Shown here piece after piece: positions 42,937 to 52,149 of a stretch of DNA of 64,000 nt. The notes beneath the pieces are model-generated. The model was not told the origin of the DNA, did no database searches, and saw only the letters and a program-made list of their open reading frames with translations. Source of the DNA: Terrimonas sp. (GTDB taxonomy: Bacteria; Bacteroidota; Bacteroidia; Chitinophagales; Chitinophagaceae); NCBI RefSeq assembly GCF_003075435.1, contig NZ_QCZJ01000001.1, positions 581,282-645,281 of the forward strand, given 5' to 3'. Numbering within the stretch: position 1 is the stretch's first letter; the number at the start of each line of letters is the position of its first letter. A program made the position numbers and the translations under genes.

Positions 42937-45614
42937 TTTATGGCGGCCTTAGTCTTTGATTTTGGTTTTGCTTTTGCTCTTATTCTTTTTTCCGGCGCAT
43001 CAGTTACAAGCACACTCTTTAAAAATTCAGAAGCATAAGGAGATGCTTTTATTTTATTAAAGAATTTTTCTCTCGCTGCTTTGTCCTGGAGAAATGCGCC
43101 GCCATCCGCATCTTCAAATTCAATTACTTCAGCATAATCCATTAAGCTTTCATCCTGGTATACTACCTGCATTAACTCAAGCGAGATCATTTCATTTAAA
43201 GTACTATCCTGTTGTGCGGATACTGCCGCCCTGCCTTTTTCTTTACTTCTTATCCATGTGCCGATAAATGGTATTATTCCAAAGAAAAACACTCTTGCTT
43301 CACGGGAAGGTGCAAGATCATTTAAATCAATATAGTTCAGCGCATCAAAAGCCCTTATAATACCATTGCCATAATATTTTTTGTAATAAGGATATGCTTT
43401 ATTCGCGGTGGCATACATTGCTTTCCGCACTGCTTCTACTTTTTTCCAGGCATTTTTTCCGGTAAACCCACTTAATTCATCTCTATGATACAATAGCCAT
43501 AACGCGGCGGTAGCCACTACCTGTGGCGTGGCTGATGATGTGCCTCCTCCTGCTTTTGAAAAGGTATATGGCTTATCATATGATGCCCATGGCACATTAG
43601 GCGTATATGCCGCGATAGCTTTGTTCATGGCACTTTGCGGGCCCCAGCTACCCTGCATAAATTCACCGCCCTCAGAGCGGGCTTTCATTACGTCCCGCGG
43701 CGCATCCACATCATAAGGCATATGATCATAACAGGCGCCCGTAGCTGCAATTACGCGATCGAAGCGTGCCGGGTATAATACAGCTTTGGGAGAAAGCTTT
43801 CCCAGCCCTTTTACAAAATTATTTCCTGCTGCTGTTACCACTACAACACCTTTTTCATAAGCCATATTAACGGCTTTTGCCACCTCACGTGTTGGATAAC
43901 CTGCCATTGACATTGTTACAACTTCACATCCATTTTCAACAGCATACTCAATACCTCTTGCCACATCATTTGCATTAAACGCATTGAATACTGTATCGCA
44001 GATACGTATCGGTATCACTTCAGCAAATGATATCGCACCAACATCGCCGCTATAACCCGCATAAGCATCTGCTGCTGCAATAGTATTGCCTGCCAGTAAT
44101 GCTAATGTTGCCGTACCATGACCATCCTGTTCTGCTATTGTGCCGGTATTGAGTTGATCAATCCCTTTATTAATGCCAAACTCATCTTTCCAGAAGCTAA
44201 CGCCCATATCCTTCAATAAATTTCTTGGAATACTGGGATGCCCGGGTAAATAACCGGTGTCAACATGCCCGATGCGGATTGTTTCACTGCTTCTTTTATC
44301 TCTTTTTAATTTCTGCTGTACCTCATCGCTCGCTTTTCTTAGCTGCGAATGCTCATCATCTAAATGCCATATAAATTCATTGGGTGAAGGCTGGGGTTTT
44401 GGCCAGTTAGCCAGGTAATTATTGGTACTGTCCCTGCTTATTTTTATTTCAGGCTCCCGAATAAAAACGGACTTTATATCCGGCTCAACAAATACAACAG
44501 GTTGTTTTGACTTTTTCCTGTTGAAGTAAGTTTCATAGGCTTTATCCCAGGGATGTTCCGAAGTTTTTATTGCTGCGCGTTCTGTTTGCAGGACCTGTAT
44601 TTCAGCAGACCTGCTTTTTCCTTTACTCCTCCCTGTCAGGAACTTTTTTCCGGTATCAATCAGCAATGCGTCAGCAGCAGGTGTCTTCTTTACTTTTTTT
44701 TTGCCTGTAGCTGAAGAGGTAAAGCTGATTTTCACTTTAGCTTTTCCATCAATGCTGAAGGGTGGATATGCATTAAAAGCGCCCTGTGATTTTCCGTAAA
44801 CAAAAAGGTTGGGCTTTTGTACTTTGGGTATTACTGAAAGAATTTTTTTATAAAGGCTTTTATAATCAGAGACTTCATCAAACAGCCCTGCTTTAATTAT
44901 TTTTTTAAGTGTGGCACTGAAAACACCGTTCTCGCCCAATTCTCTTGCAGATTCATTATCCTGGCAGGCTGCAAAAAGCATAACCGATGCATTGATATCT
45001 TTCTTAAAAACGGGGGGACGCTCCTTAATGGGTTGTAATACTTTTTCCTGCGCCGCATTTATTTTGGGTTGAATTTCTTTGGGTACAAGCCTTGAACGAT
45101 ACCCCAGCCTGGTGTAGGTGTTTTCTATTTCCTGCTCAGCACGCATCTGTTCTGCAAGTGCTTTGTTGCTGCCAGGCACAAAACGTGATACCGTGCCTGA
45201 ATGGCAACTGTCAGAAAACATCAGGATACGAACACCGGCTTTAAAATCTTTAAATGCCTCAAACAATTCATCGTCAATTAACTGGCGGTCATACAGGCAC
45301 CATGTTTCATCCTGCAAATCATCTTCATCACCATTTTCATCGGCAACCGTGCCTCCGTGTCCTGAATATGAAATAAGCAGCATATCGCCCTCCTTTAAAT
45401 CAGTGGCGGCTTTTTTCAGTTCAGCCAATACATTATGGCTTGTGGCTTTTTGTGTAAGTAAGGTTGTAATATTTTCAAATTTCGCCTGTGTTGCAATAGT
45501 TTTATAAATAGCGACATCGTTTTCACATCCAAACAATTGCCCGTTCCAGTCATTATATTTTTGGGGATCAACGGCGTTAAGCCCTATATGCAGGGAATAT
45601 CCTTTTTGTTTCAT
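42918..45614 (-). CDS. caspase-like (C14) / subtilase (S8) fusion protease
   Basis: An 898-aa cytoplasmic protein (no signal peptide) combining two proteases. Residues 1 to about 280 are a peptidase C14 (metacaspase-like) domain: HIGLNAVDPQKY, His86 in SYSGHGG and Cys137 in SDSCHSG, with a late ENGVFSATLKKII strand. A Lys/Ser-rich linker (about 300-440) follows, with many basic sites that a caspase or metacaspase could cut. Residues about 445-705 are an S8 subtilase with the full triad: Asp452 (HVDTGY), His499 (DGHGTA), oxyanion Asn598 (AAGNN) and Ser693 (GTSSATPQVV). The C-terminal 190 residues are unrelated and end Lys-rich. Auto-activation of one domain by the other is plausible but not shown. 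Confidence 0.93.
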   Translation of the reverse strand: MKQKGYSLHIGLNAVDPQKYNDWNGQLFGCENDVAIYKTIATQAKFENITTLLTQKATSHNVLAELKKAATDLKEGDMLLISYSGHGGTVADENGDEDDLQDETWCLYDRQLIDDELFEAFKDFKAGVRILMFSDSCHSGTVSRFVPGSNKALAEQMRAEQEIENTYTRLGYRSRLVPKEIQPKINAAQEKVLQPIKERPPVFKKDINASVMLFAACQDNESARELGENGVFSATLKKIIKAGLFDEVSDYKSLYKKILSVIPKVQKPNLFVYGKSQGAFNAYPPFSIDGKAKVKISFTSSATGKKKVKKTPAADALLIDTGKKFLTGRSKGKSRSAEIQVLQTERAAIKTSEHPWDKAYETYFNRKKSKQPVVFVEPDIKSVFIREPEIKISRDSTNNYLANWPKPQPSPNEFIWHLDDEHSQLRKASDEVQQKLKRDKRSSETIRIGHVDTGYLPGHPSIPRNLLKDMGVSFWKDEFGINKGIDQLNTGTIAEQDGHGTATLALLAGNTIAAADAYAGYSGDVGAISFAEVIPIRICDTVFNAFNANDVARGIEYAVENGCEVVTMSMAGYPTREVAKAVNMAYEKGVVVVTAAGNNFVKGLGKLSPKAVLYPARFDRVIAATGACYDHMPYDVDAPRDVMKARSEGGEFMQGSWGPQSAMNKAIAAYTPNVPWASYDKPYTFSKAGGGTSSATPQVVATAALWLLYHRDELSGFTGKNAWKKVEAVRKAMYATANKAYPYYKKYYGNGIIRAFDALNYIDLNDLAPSREARVFFFGIIPFIGTWIRSKEKGRAAVSAQQDSTLNEMISLELMQVVYQDESLMDYAEVIEFEDADGGAFLQDKAAREKFFNKIKASPYASEFLKSVLVTDAPEKRIRAKAKPKSKTKAAIKKKRGD

Positions 45615-45838
45615 ACAAAATGTTGTAAATTTTTAAAATGCAGGTTGTAAGATGTTGGATATGTGTTTGCAGCGGTAGCTAAAAAGCATTGACGGGGCAG
45701 GATATGTATTAAGGATAATGCGGTTAAAAGATAAAAAGAATTACGGAGAGATTATAATAAAGTTGAAATAATTTTTAGTCTTCCCGGTTCTGGCTTATGA
45801 TTAAATGATAAAAAGATGCTGAAAATACTGAGTGTAAT

Positions 45839-46348
45839 TTATAAGGAACGGCATAATCTTCCGGTCAGATCCTTGTGTTGCGGATACAATGCAACCAGTT
45901 CGTTTGCCTCAGCTAATTCAAAATCCTTAAAGTCAAAACCCGGTGCAACTGTGCAGCCAACAAAAGCGAAACTTGTATTAGTACCCGGCTCGCTGGCAAA
46001 CCAGCACCCGGCAGGAACGACATACTGAAATACCTCTCCCTGATTTATATCAGCACCAAGTTTTGTAGTGGTAAGATTTCCTTCTTTATCAATCACATGA
46101 ATCAGTAAAGTTTGCCCTGCATAAAAATGCCAGCATTCATCACTCTTTATCTTGTGAAAAGCCGAGAAATTTCCCTGCTCCAACAAAAAATATATAGCGG
46201 TTGAAAAAGTCCTGCTACTCCCAAATCGTTCCGGTAAACCTGTTGGCGGAATTGTTTCAGCACTTCTGTATGTTTCAGCATAATAACCGCCTTCCGGATG
46301 TGGTTGCAGGTTAAATCTTTGTATTAACGCCAAAGCAGTGATCATCAT
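45839..46348 (-). CDS. cupin protein, DUF985 family
   Basis: A 169-aa cytoplasmic cupin of the DUF985/YML079-like family. Signature segments: FNLQPHPEGGYYAETYRS, STAIYFLLEQGNFSAFHKIKSDECWHFYAGQ (cupin motif 1), and VVPAGCWFASEPGTNTSFAFVGCTVAPGFDFKDFE (motif 2). Several His/Glu/Tyr positions can form the shallow ligand pocket; the exact substrate is unknown for this family. Single gene, divergent from the DinB gene. Confidence 0.9.
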   Translation of the reverse strand: MMITALALIQRFNLQPHPEGGYYAETYRSAETIPPTGLPERFGSSRTFSTAIYFLLEQGNFSAFHKIKSDECWHFYAGQTLLIHVIDKEGNLTTTKLGADINQGEVFQYVVPAGCWFASEPGTNTSFAFVGCTVAPGFDFKDFELAEANELVALYPQHKDLTGRLCRSL

Positions 46349-46459
46349 TTGAAGTTAGTGTTTTTGTAAGTCTTCCAACCTTTTAAGGATTGGAACCGGG
46401 CTATAACTTTTGAACTTATTTTTATTGTTTACTTTTATATTCACTTCAAATCAAATTAT

Positions 46460-46969
46460 ATGCGCCCATCTCCATCCGACTATTCTCCTTTTTCAGAAAC
46501 TTATGTTTCATTGGTTGAAACCGGCGATGTAAGGGCAATGCTCAAAGATTCATTAAAGCCAATGGGGCATTTCTTGCATACTATTCCTCCTGATAAGGCT
46601 GATTACGCTTATGCAGCAGGCAAATGGACTGTTAAACAGGTACTGCAGCATTGTATTGATACAGAAAAAGTATTTGCTTATCGCGCCATGTGTATTGCGC
46701 GTGGAGAGCAGCAACCTTTACCGGGATTTGACCAGGATCAATACGCAGACAATGCAGATGTTAGCAAACGCTCGCTTGAAGGTTTGAAGGAAGAGTTATT
46801 ACTTACCAGAACAGCTTCTGTTTTATTATTTGAAAATCTCCGGGATGAAGATTTGAATAAAAGAGGAACTGCCAGCAATCATCCTGTTACAGCACTCAGC
46901 TATGGTTATATTCTTATCGGGCACTGGCGGCATCATGAAAAAATATTCAAAGAAAAATACGGGATATGA
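46460..46969 (+). CDS. DinB-family protein
   Basis: A 169-aa four-helix DinB/YfiT-like protein. The metal-site residues are visible: His in VLQHCIDTEKVFAYRAM and the C-terminal GHWRHHEKIFKEKYG. The first helix PMGHFLHTIPPDKADYAYAAGKWTVKQ is typical. Members are thiol- or mycothiol-dependent transferases or of unknown role; here the thiol donor would be different. Convergent with the CDP-alcohol phosphatidyltransferase gene, 4 bp apart. Confidence 0.88.
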   Translation: MRPSPSDYSPFSETYVSLVETGDVRAMLKDSLKPMGHFLHTIPPDKADYAYAAGKWTVKQVLQHCIDTEKVFAYRAMCIARGEQQPLPGFDQDQYADNADVSKRSLEGLKEELLLTRTASVLLFENLRDEDLNKRGTASNHPVTALSYGYILIGHWRHHEKIFKEKYGI

Positions 46970-46973
46970 TTGC

Positions 46974-47576
46974 CTAATTGAATAGTTTATTTTTTTTAAA
47001 TGCGACTCCTTTTCTTATCAGGTAAGCGTGGTAGGCACTTGGAATATCATGCGTCCAGGAAGGCAGTATAAGCGTAATCATTATCCTGTCTACATGCGAT
47101 ATTAATCCTAACACTATGGCTGCCGTAAAAGGTATTCCTGCATGACTGAACCCGATTAAAGAAGTAAATGCTATCAATAACGAAATACCCCACATTTTTG
47201 AGAGGAAAGCATGAGTGCATGTTTCTCTTCCAAACTTTATAATGCTTATTGCATAACACATACCTTCCATAACAAAGATTATTATAATAGGAATAGTATT
47301 GTTCTTTATAAGCTCAGGATATAACATCCATGTACTAACGCCAATGGATACCCAAAAAACCATGTCGGTCTGGCTATCAAATCGTCTTAATGCGGTACTT
47401 GCAACATGCAGGTTGCGGGCAATAATACCATCAAAAATATCGGAGATCAGTCCCAGGTACATGAGCACCAATATTAATGGCTTTGCTTCATGCTTATACT
47501 GCCATGTAATAAATAATATTACTGGCGCAAGTATCAGGCGGAATACAATCAATAAAACCGGTATGCGGGCTTTCAT
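46974..47576 (-). CDS. CDP-alcohol phosphatidyltransferase family membrane protein
   Basis: A 200-aa inner-membrane protein with about five to six helices. The family motif is visible as LISDIFDGIIARNLHVASTALRRFDSQTDMVFW, i.e. Asp-x2-Asp-Gly-x2-Ala-Arg followed by an Arg-Phe-Asp-Ser...Asp, with the usual Gly replaced by Arg. These enzymes transfer a phosphatidyl or similar group from CDP-alcohol to an acceptor. The acceptor is not predictable; phosphatidylglycerophosphate and phosphatidylserine synthases are relatives. Single gene. Confidence 0.85.
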   Translation of the reverse strand: MKARIPVLLIVFRLILAPVILFITWQYKHEAKPLILVLMYLGLISDIFDGIIARNLHVASTALRRFDSQTDMVFWVSIGVSTWMLYPELIKNNTIPIIIIFVMEGMCYAISIIKFGRETCTHAFLSKMWGISLLIAFTSLIGFSHAGIPFTAAIVLGLISHVDRIMITLILPSWTHDIPSAYHAYLIRKGVAFKKNKLFN

Positions 47577-47621
47577 ATAGCTGGTTCAGGTTGACAGGTT
47601 AAATTCAATTAAAGATAAAAA

Positions 47622-48683
47622 TTACTTAGCTCTTCTATACTGCACCGGCCATGTAAAATCATAACCTAACTGCTTTGCGGCATGCATGGGAAAATAAGGA
47701 TCACGTAACATTTCTCTACCCATAATGATGATATCGGCATCACTGTTTTCCAGGATATCTTCTGCCTGCTGTGCTTCAGTAATTATTCCAACGGCGCCGG
47801 TAGCTATGCCTGTTTGCTTTTTTATGCGTGCTGCAAACGGTACCTGGTAAGCTGGCGCCACAGGAATTTTAGCGCCCGGCACAAGTCCGCCGCTGGATAC
47901 ATCAATCAGGTCTACAGCTTTTTCTTTCAGAATGCCTGCAAGTTGTACGGCCTCATCAATGTTCCACCCGCCTTCTACCCAATCAGTAGCGGAAATGCGT
48001 ACCCATAATGGTAAATGAGTCGGCCAAACTTTTTGAACCGCTTCAATGATTTCCAACAGCAAGCGAATGCGGTTTTCGAAACTGCCGCCATAATTATCTG
48101 TACGCCGGTTGCTTAGCGGTGATAAAAACTGATGAATCAAATATCCATGTGCAGCATGTATTTCAATAATATCAAAACCTGCATGCAAAGCACGCTGTGC
48201 AGCATTAACAAAATCCTTAATCACTTTTTCAATGTCCTGTTTATCCAAAGCTAACGGTACTGTGTACCCTTCATTAAAAGCAATGGCTGATGCAGATACA
48301 GTTTGCCAGCCACCTTCCGCTGATGGAATATTACCGCCGCCTTTCCATTCAGATCTTGTGCTGGCTTTTCTGCCGGCATGCGCAAGCTGTATAGCAGCAA
48401 CACTTCCCTGCGCTTTAATAAATGTGGTGATCTGCTTCAGTTTTTCAATATGTTCATCTTTCCATATACCCAGGTCATCAGGAGAAATACGCCCTTCCGG
48501 GGAAACGGCTGTAGCCTCTGTAATAATTGCCGCGGCGCCCCCAACGGCCCTGCTACCTAAATGCACCTGGTGCCAGTCGTTTGCAAACCCATCAACGGAA
48601 GAGTACTGACACATTGGTGAAACCACGATGCGGTTTTTTAAAGTGATATATTTTATAGTAAATGGCGAAAAAAGTAGTGGCAT
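47622..48683 (-). CDS. NADH:flavin oxidoreductase (old yellow enzyme, NamA/YqjM-type)
   Basis: A 353-aa FMN-dependent ene-reductase TIM barrel. Key segments: YITLKNRIVVSPMCQYSSVDG, AIQLAHAGRKAS, FDIIEIHAAHGYLIHQFLSPLSNRRTDNYGGSF and DADIIIMGREMLRDPYF. The Cys in PMCQYSS is the YqjM-type Cys26, which tunes the flavin. Reduces activated C=C bonds, often in detoxification. It is followed 5 bp upstream in the minus direction by a DoxX gene, forming an operon. Confidence 0.94.
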   Translation of the reverse strand: MPLLFSPFTIKYITLKNRIVVSPMCQYSSVDGFANDWHQVHLGSRAVGGAAAIITEATAVSPEGRISPDDLGIWKDEHIEKLKQITTFIKAQGSVAAIQLAHAGRKASTRSEWKGGGNIPSAEGGWQTVSASAIAFNEGYTVPLALDKQDIEKVIKDFVNAAQRALHAGFDIIEIHAAHGYLIHQFLSPLSNRRTDNYGGSFENRIRLLLEIIEAVQKVWPTHLPLWVRISATDWVEGGWNIDEAVQLAGILKEKAVDLIDVSSGGLVPGAKIPVAPAYQVPFAARIKKQTGIATGAVGIITEAQQAEDILENSDADIIIMGREMLRDPYFPMHAAKQLGYDFTWPVQYRRAK

Positions 48684-48688
48684 GTTGC

Positions 48689-49090
48689 TTATTTATTAAT
48701 CAATTTGTCTATTGCATAGCTATTGTATGCAGGTGCATACCCTGCTAAAACTGCCAACAGACTAAGATGTATTAATTGAGAAGGCAATGCTTCCCAGTTC
48801 TCAATAAGGGTTGTACCGAATAACAACAGTAACATTACTACTGCCGCACTGAGTAAAGCCGGTCTTGTAAAAAGACCGATAATAATAAATAGTCCGGTCA
48901 CAAATTCGGCTAAGGGTAATATATAACTGAAAGGAACCACCAATGCAACAGGCATCATTGATTTTTCAAACAGTCCTGTCATCCATTTGCTGAAACCTTC
49001 AAGTTTAGGCAACCTAACCAACCCATGTCCAAACATGCTGATACCAATACCGAGCCTCAGCAACAAAAATGTTATCGTATGATTTATCAT
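48689..49090 (-). CDS. DoxX-family membrane protein
   Basis: A 133-aa inner-membrane protein with four helices. It starts FLLLRLGIGISMFGHGLVRL and continues SKWMTGLFEKSMMPVALVVPFSYILPLAEFVTGLFIIIGLFTRPALLSA, the DoxX pattern. DoxX proteins are subunits of quinol oxidases or of unknown redox role. The gene is first in a two-gene operon with the old yellow enzyme (gap 5 bp), so the pair probably acts together in redox homeostasis. Confidence 0.88.
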   Translation of the reverse strand: MINHTITFLLLRLGIGISMFGHGLVRLPKLEGFSKWMTGLFEKSMMPVALVVPFSYILPLAEFVTGLFIIIGLFTRPALLSAAVVMLLLLFGTTLIENWEALPSQLIHLSLLAVLAGYAPAYNSYAIDKLINK

Positions 49091-49269
49091 ATTTCCTGTT
49101 TATTACTATGTGTAAAAATAAATACAACAAAGTACAATGTATAGATTAAAAGTCCCTCCTGTTTAAGCGTACTTTTCAGATACTGAAAATAATCAATGAA
49201 TACCACTATCAAAAAAATACCAGTCGTAAATTTGAAGCTGCATTATTTAAACATTTTAAATAACCAGCT

Positions 49270-50763
49270 ATGAATAAATATACAGACGCTACAGAAGAGG
49301 AAATAAATACCGCAATGCAAGCTGCATGGGATGCTTTTAATGTATACCGGAAATATTCGCTGAAACGAAGAGCGGATTTTATGCGTTCTATTGCTGCGGA
49401 AATGGAAATAATACGAAACAAAGTAATTCCTGTTGCCATGGAAGAAACGCATTTACCGGAGCCCCGCTTACAAAGTGAATTTACAAGAACAATTTTCCAG
49501 CTGAATAGCTATGCTGATTATTGTGAACAGGGTGTATGGCTTGATGCACGCATTGATACAGCTATACCTGCCAGAAATCCGCCTAAGCCGGATTTAAGAA
49601 AAACATTAGTTCCGCTTGGCCCCGTAGTAGTGTTTGGTGCAAGTAATTTTCCATTCGCATATTCCACTGCAGGTGGAGATACAGCCTGTGCTTTTGCTGC
49701 GGGTTGCCCGGTTATTGTAAAAGCGCATCCCGCTCATGCGGAAACGTCTGAATTGGTTGCCGCTGCTATTAACAAAGCAACGAAAAAAAGCAATTTACCG
49801 ACAGGTATTTTTACTCATATTCATGGTGCAGGTTTTGAAACAGGTAAAACTTTGGTAATGCATCCATATACCAAGGCTGTTGGTTTTACCGGTTCTTATA
49901 CCGGAGGAAAAGCATTGTTTGATATGGCTAATCAACGCAAAGAGCCAATACCTGTATTTGCAGAAATGGGAAGCATTAACCCGGTATACCTTCTTCCTGA
50001 AAAATTGCAGCAATCCGCTGCAGATATTGCCAGGCAATATGCCGCTTCCGTAACGTTGAGTGTTGGGCAGTTCTGTACAAACCCGGGATTGATCATTGGC
50101 ATTGACGGAGATGGGTTGCAACAATTTATTACTGCACTTGGCAACGAAATTAAAAACATCATGCCTTCGCCAATGCTCCACCCCGGCATAGCAAAAGCCT
50201 TTGCCGTAAACCGAACAAAGGCACTTACCCAGTCCGGTGTTAATACAATTGCAGTAGCCTCCGCAACAGCAAAAGAAAACGATGGAATACCAACCATAGC
50301 TTCTGCCACAGCAGCAGCATTTTTAAATAACCATGTTTTACACCAGGAAGTTTTTGGTCCTTATTCTATAGTTATCCGTTGTAAAGACGCAGATGAAATG
50401 CAGTTGATCGTACAACATATAGAAGGGCAGCTAACCTCTACCGTTATTGGCACAGGTAATGATATTGAATTATACAAAACACTTGTAGATAATATTGAGC
50501 TTACCTGCGGCAGGTTAATTTTTAATGGTGTGCCTACAGGTGTTGAAGTATGTTTAAGCATGCAGCATGGTGGTCCATTTCCGGCAACAACCGATGCAAG
50601 ATTTACCTCTGTTGGCGCCGATGGTATAAAACGTTTTGCACGGCCGGTTAGTTACCAGAATTGCCCGGACATTTTTTTGCCGGAGGAATTGAAGAATGAA
50701 AACCCATTGGATATATGGAGAACGGTGAATAATGAGCTGACGCGGGATGGGGTTGAAGTATGA
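49270..50763 (+). CDS. aldehyde dehydrogenase, 2,5-dioxovalerate dehydrogenase-like
   Basis: A 497-aa NAD(P)-dependent aldehyde dehydrogenase. FGASNFPFAYSTAGGDTACAFAAGCPVIVKAHPAH carries the cofactor-binding lysine, FTGSYTGG is the Rossmann turn, AEMGSINPV the general base and SVGQFCTNPGL the catalytic Cys. These match 2,5-dioxovalerate (alpha-ketoglutarate semialdehyde) dehydrogenases of sugar-acid or hydroxyproline catabolism rather than the common ALDHs. No neighbouring catabolic genes are present to confirm the pathway. Single gene. Confidence 0.9.
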   Translation: MNKYTDATEEEINTAMQAAWDAFNVYRKYSLKRRADFMRSIAAEMEIIRNKVIPVAMEETHLPEPRLQSEFTRTIFQLNSYADYCEQGVWLDARIDTAIPARNPPKPDLRKTLVPLGPVVVFGASNFPFAYSTAGGDTACAFAAGCPVIVKAHPAHAETSELVAAAINKATKKSNLPTGIFTHIHGAGFETGKTLVMHPYTKAVGFTGSYTGGKALFDMANQRKEPIPVFAEMGSINPVYLLPEKLQQSAADIARQYAASVTLSVGQFCTNPGLIIGIDGDGLQQFITALGNEIKNIMPSPMLHPGIAKAFAVNRTKALTQSGVNTIAVASATAKENDGIPTIASATAAAFLNNHVLHQEVFGPYSIVIRCKDADEMQLIVQHIEGQLTSTVIGTGNDIELYKTLVDNIELTCGRLIFNGVPTGVEVCLSMQHGGPFPATTDARFTSVGADGIKRFARPVSYQNCPDIFLPEELKNENPLDIWRTVNNELTRDGVEV

Positions 50764-50831
50764 CAGGGCTGTGAAAAATCGAAATCCCTGACGCCAGGAG
50801 TAATCTTTGCCACTTATCTCTCAAATCTCCG

Positions 50832-50839
50832 TATTTTTG
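50832..50839 (+). promoter_or_regulatory. -7 promoter box of mnmA
   Basis: TATTTTTG fits TAnnTTTG; 20 nt to the ATG leaves a short leader, in contrast with the leaderless genes nearby. Confidence 0.5.
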
Positions 50840-50859
50840 CAGGCTGAAAATGTAGCATT

Positions 50860-51954
50860 ATGAGCCGTAAAGGAAAAGTATTGGTGGCAATGAGTGGCGG
50901 TATAGACAGTACTGTAGCGGCACTTATGCTGAATGATGAAGGATATGAAGTAGTGGGTATCACCATGAAAACATGGGATTATGCCAGTGCCGGCAGCAGT
51001 AAGAAGGAAACCGGATGCTGCAATGTAGACAGCTTTAATGATGCCCGGATGGCCGCGGTTGAACATGGATTCCCTCACTTCATTTTAGATATACGCAGCG
51101 AATTTGGCGACGCGGTAATTGAAAACTTTGTTGAAGAATATCTTGCGGGGCGTACCCCCAACCCCTGCGTAATGTGCAATACACATATTAAATGGCGGGC
51201 ATTATTAAAACGTGCTGATGCACTGGGTTGTGATTTTATCGCTACCGGGCATTATGGCAATATTCATCAGCATACCAATGGCAGGTACTACATAAGCAAA
51301 GGACTGGATGAGTTAAAAGACCAGAGTTATGTGCTGTGGGGCTTGCAGCAGGATCTGCTGAGCCGTACATTGCTCCCACTCGGTAAATATCGCAAAACAG
51401 AGATCAGGCAAATGGCGCTGGATTACGGATATCCTGAATTGGCAAAAAAGAGTGAAAGCTACGAGATATGTTTTGTGCCGGATAATGATTACCGTGGTTT
51501 TTTAAAACGCAGGGTTGACGGATTGGAAGAACGCGTAGCCGGTGGAAATTTTGTTGATACATCCGGAAATATAATCGGGCAACATAAAGGCTATCCTTTT
51601 TATACTATTGGTCAGCGTAAAGGCCTGGATATTGCGCTGGGCAAACCTGCCTATGTTACGCAGATCATCCCTGAAACAAATACGGTTGTGCTGGGTGAAG
51701 AAGAAGACCTGAACCGGCAGGAAATGTTTGTAAGCAAACTGAACTGGCTTAAATATGACGGCGTGGGTGATGGTATGGAAGCAGTTACCAAGATCCGGTA
51801 TAAGGATAAAGGTGCTTTTTCAAATTTACACAACCATGCCAACGGAATTGCCGTACATTTTTATGAGCAGGTTAAGGGCATTGCACCCGGACAAAGCGCC
51901 GTTTTTTACGAGGACGATGATGTAATTGGGGGCGGTATAATTATGCGGCAGTAA
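50860..51954 (+). CDS. mnmA: tRNA-specific 2-thiouridylase MnmA
   Basis: ATP-dependent enzyme making s2U34 in tRNA-Lys, -Glu and -Gln. The PP-loop is SGGIDSTVAALML (residues 12-24). The two catalytic cysteines are Cys103 in NPCVMCN and Cys204 in SYEICFVPD. TPNPCVMCN, PLGKYRKTEIR and GQRKGLDIALG are family landmarks. Length 364 aa is normal. A cysteine persulphide source (IscS) is not in the window. Confidence 0.97.
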   Translation: MSRKGKVLVAMSGGIDSTVAALMLNDEGYEVVGITMKTWDYASAGSSKKETGCCNVDSFNDARMAAVEHGFPHFILDIRSEFGDAVIENFVEEYLAGRTPNPCVMCNTHIKWRALLKRADALGCDFIATGHYGNIHQHTNGRYYISKGLDELKDQSYVLWGLQQDLLSRTLLPLGKYRKTEIRQMALDYGYPELAKKSESYEICFVPDNDYRGFLKRRVDGLEERVAGGNFVDTSGNIIGQHKGYPFYTIGQRKGLDIALGKPAYVTQIIPETNTVVLGEEEDLNRQEMFVSKLNWLKYDGVGDGMEAVTKIRYKDKGAFSNLHNHANGIAVHFYEQVKGIAPGQSAVFYEDDDVIGGGIIMRQ

Positions 51955-52149
51955 TGCTAAGTATGTAATGTTGTAACTACCTGTAAAACAAAGCGTTTTT
52001 GGGCAATAATATATAGTGAAAAGCGTTTGGGAATAAGGTGTCAGGTGTCAGCTATCAGGTATCAGCTTTGAGCTTTCTGGTGGCTAAATCTATAAGATTT
52101 CAAATAGATGGCTGATAGCTAACTACTGATAACCATAGCCAAATTCTAT

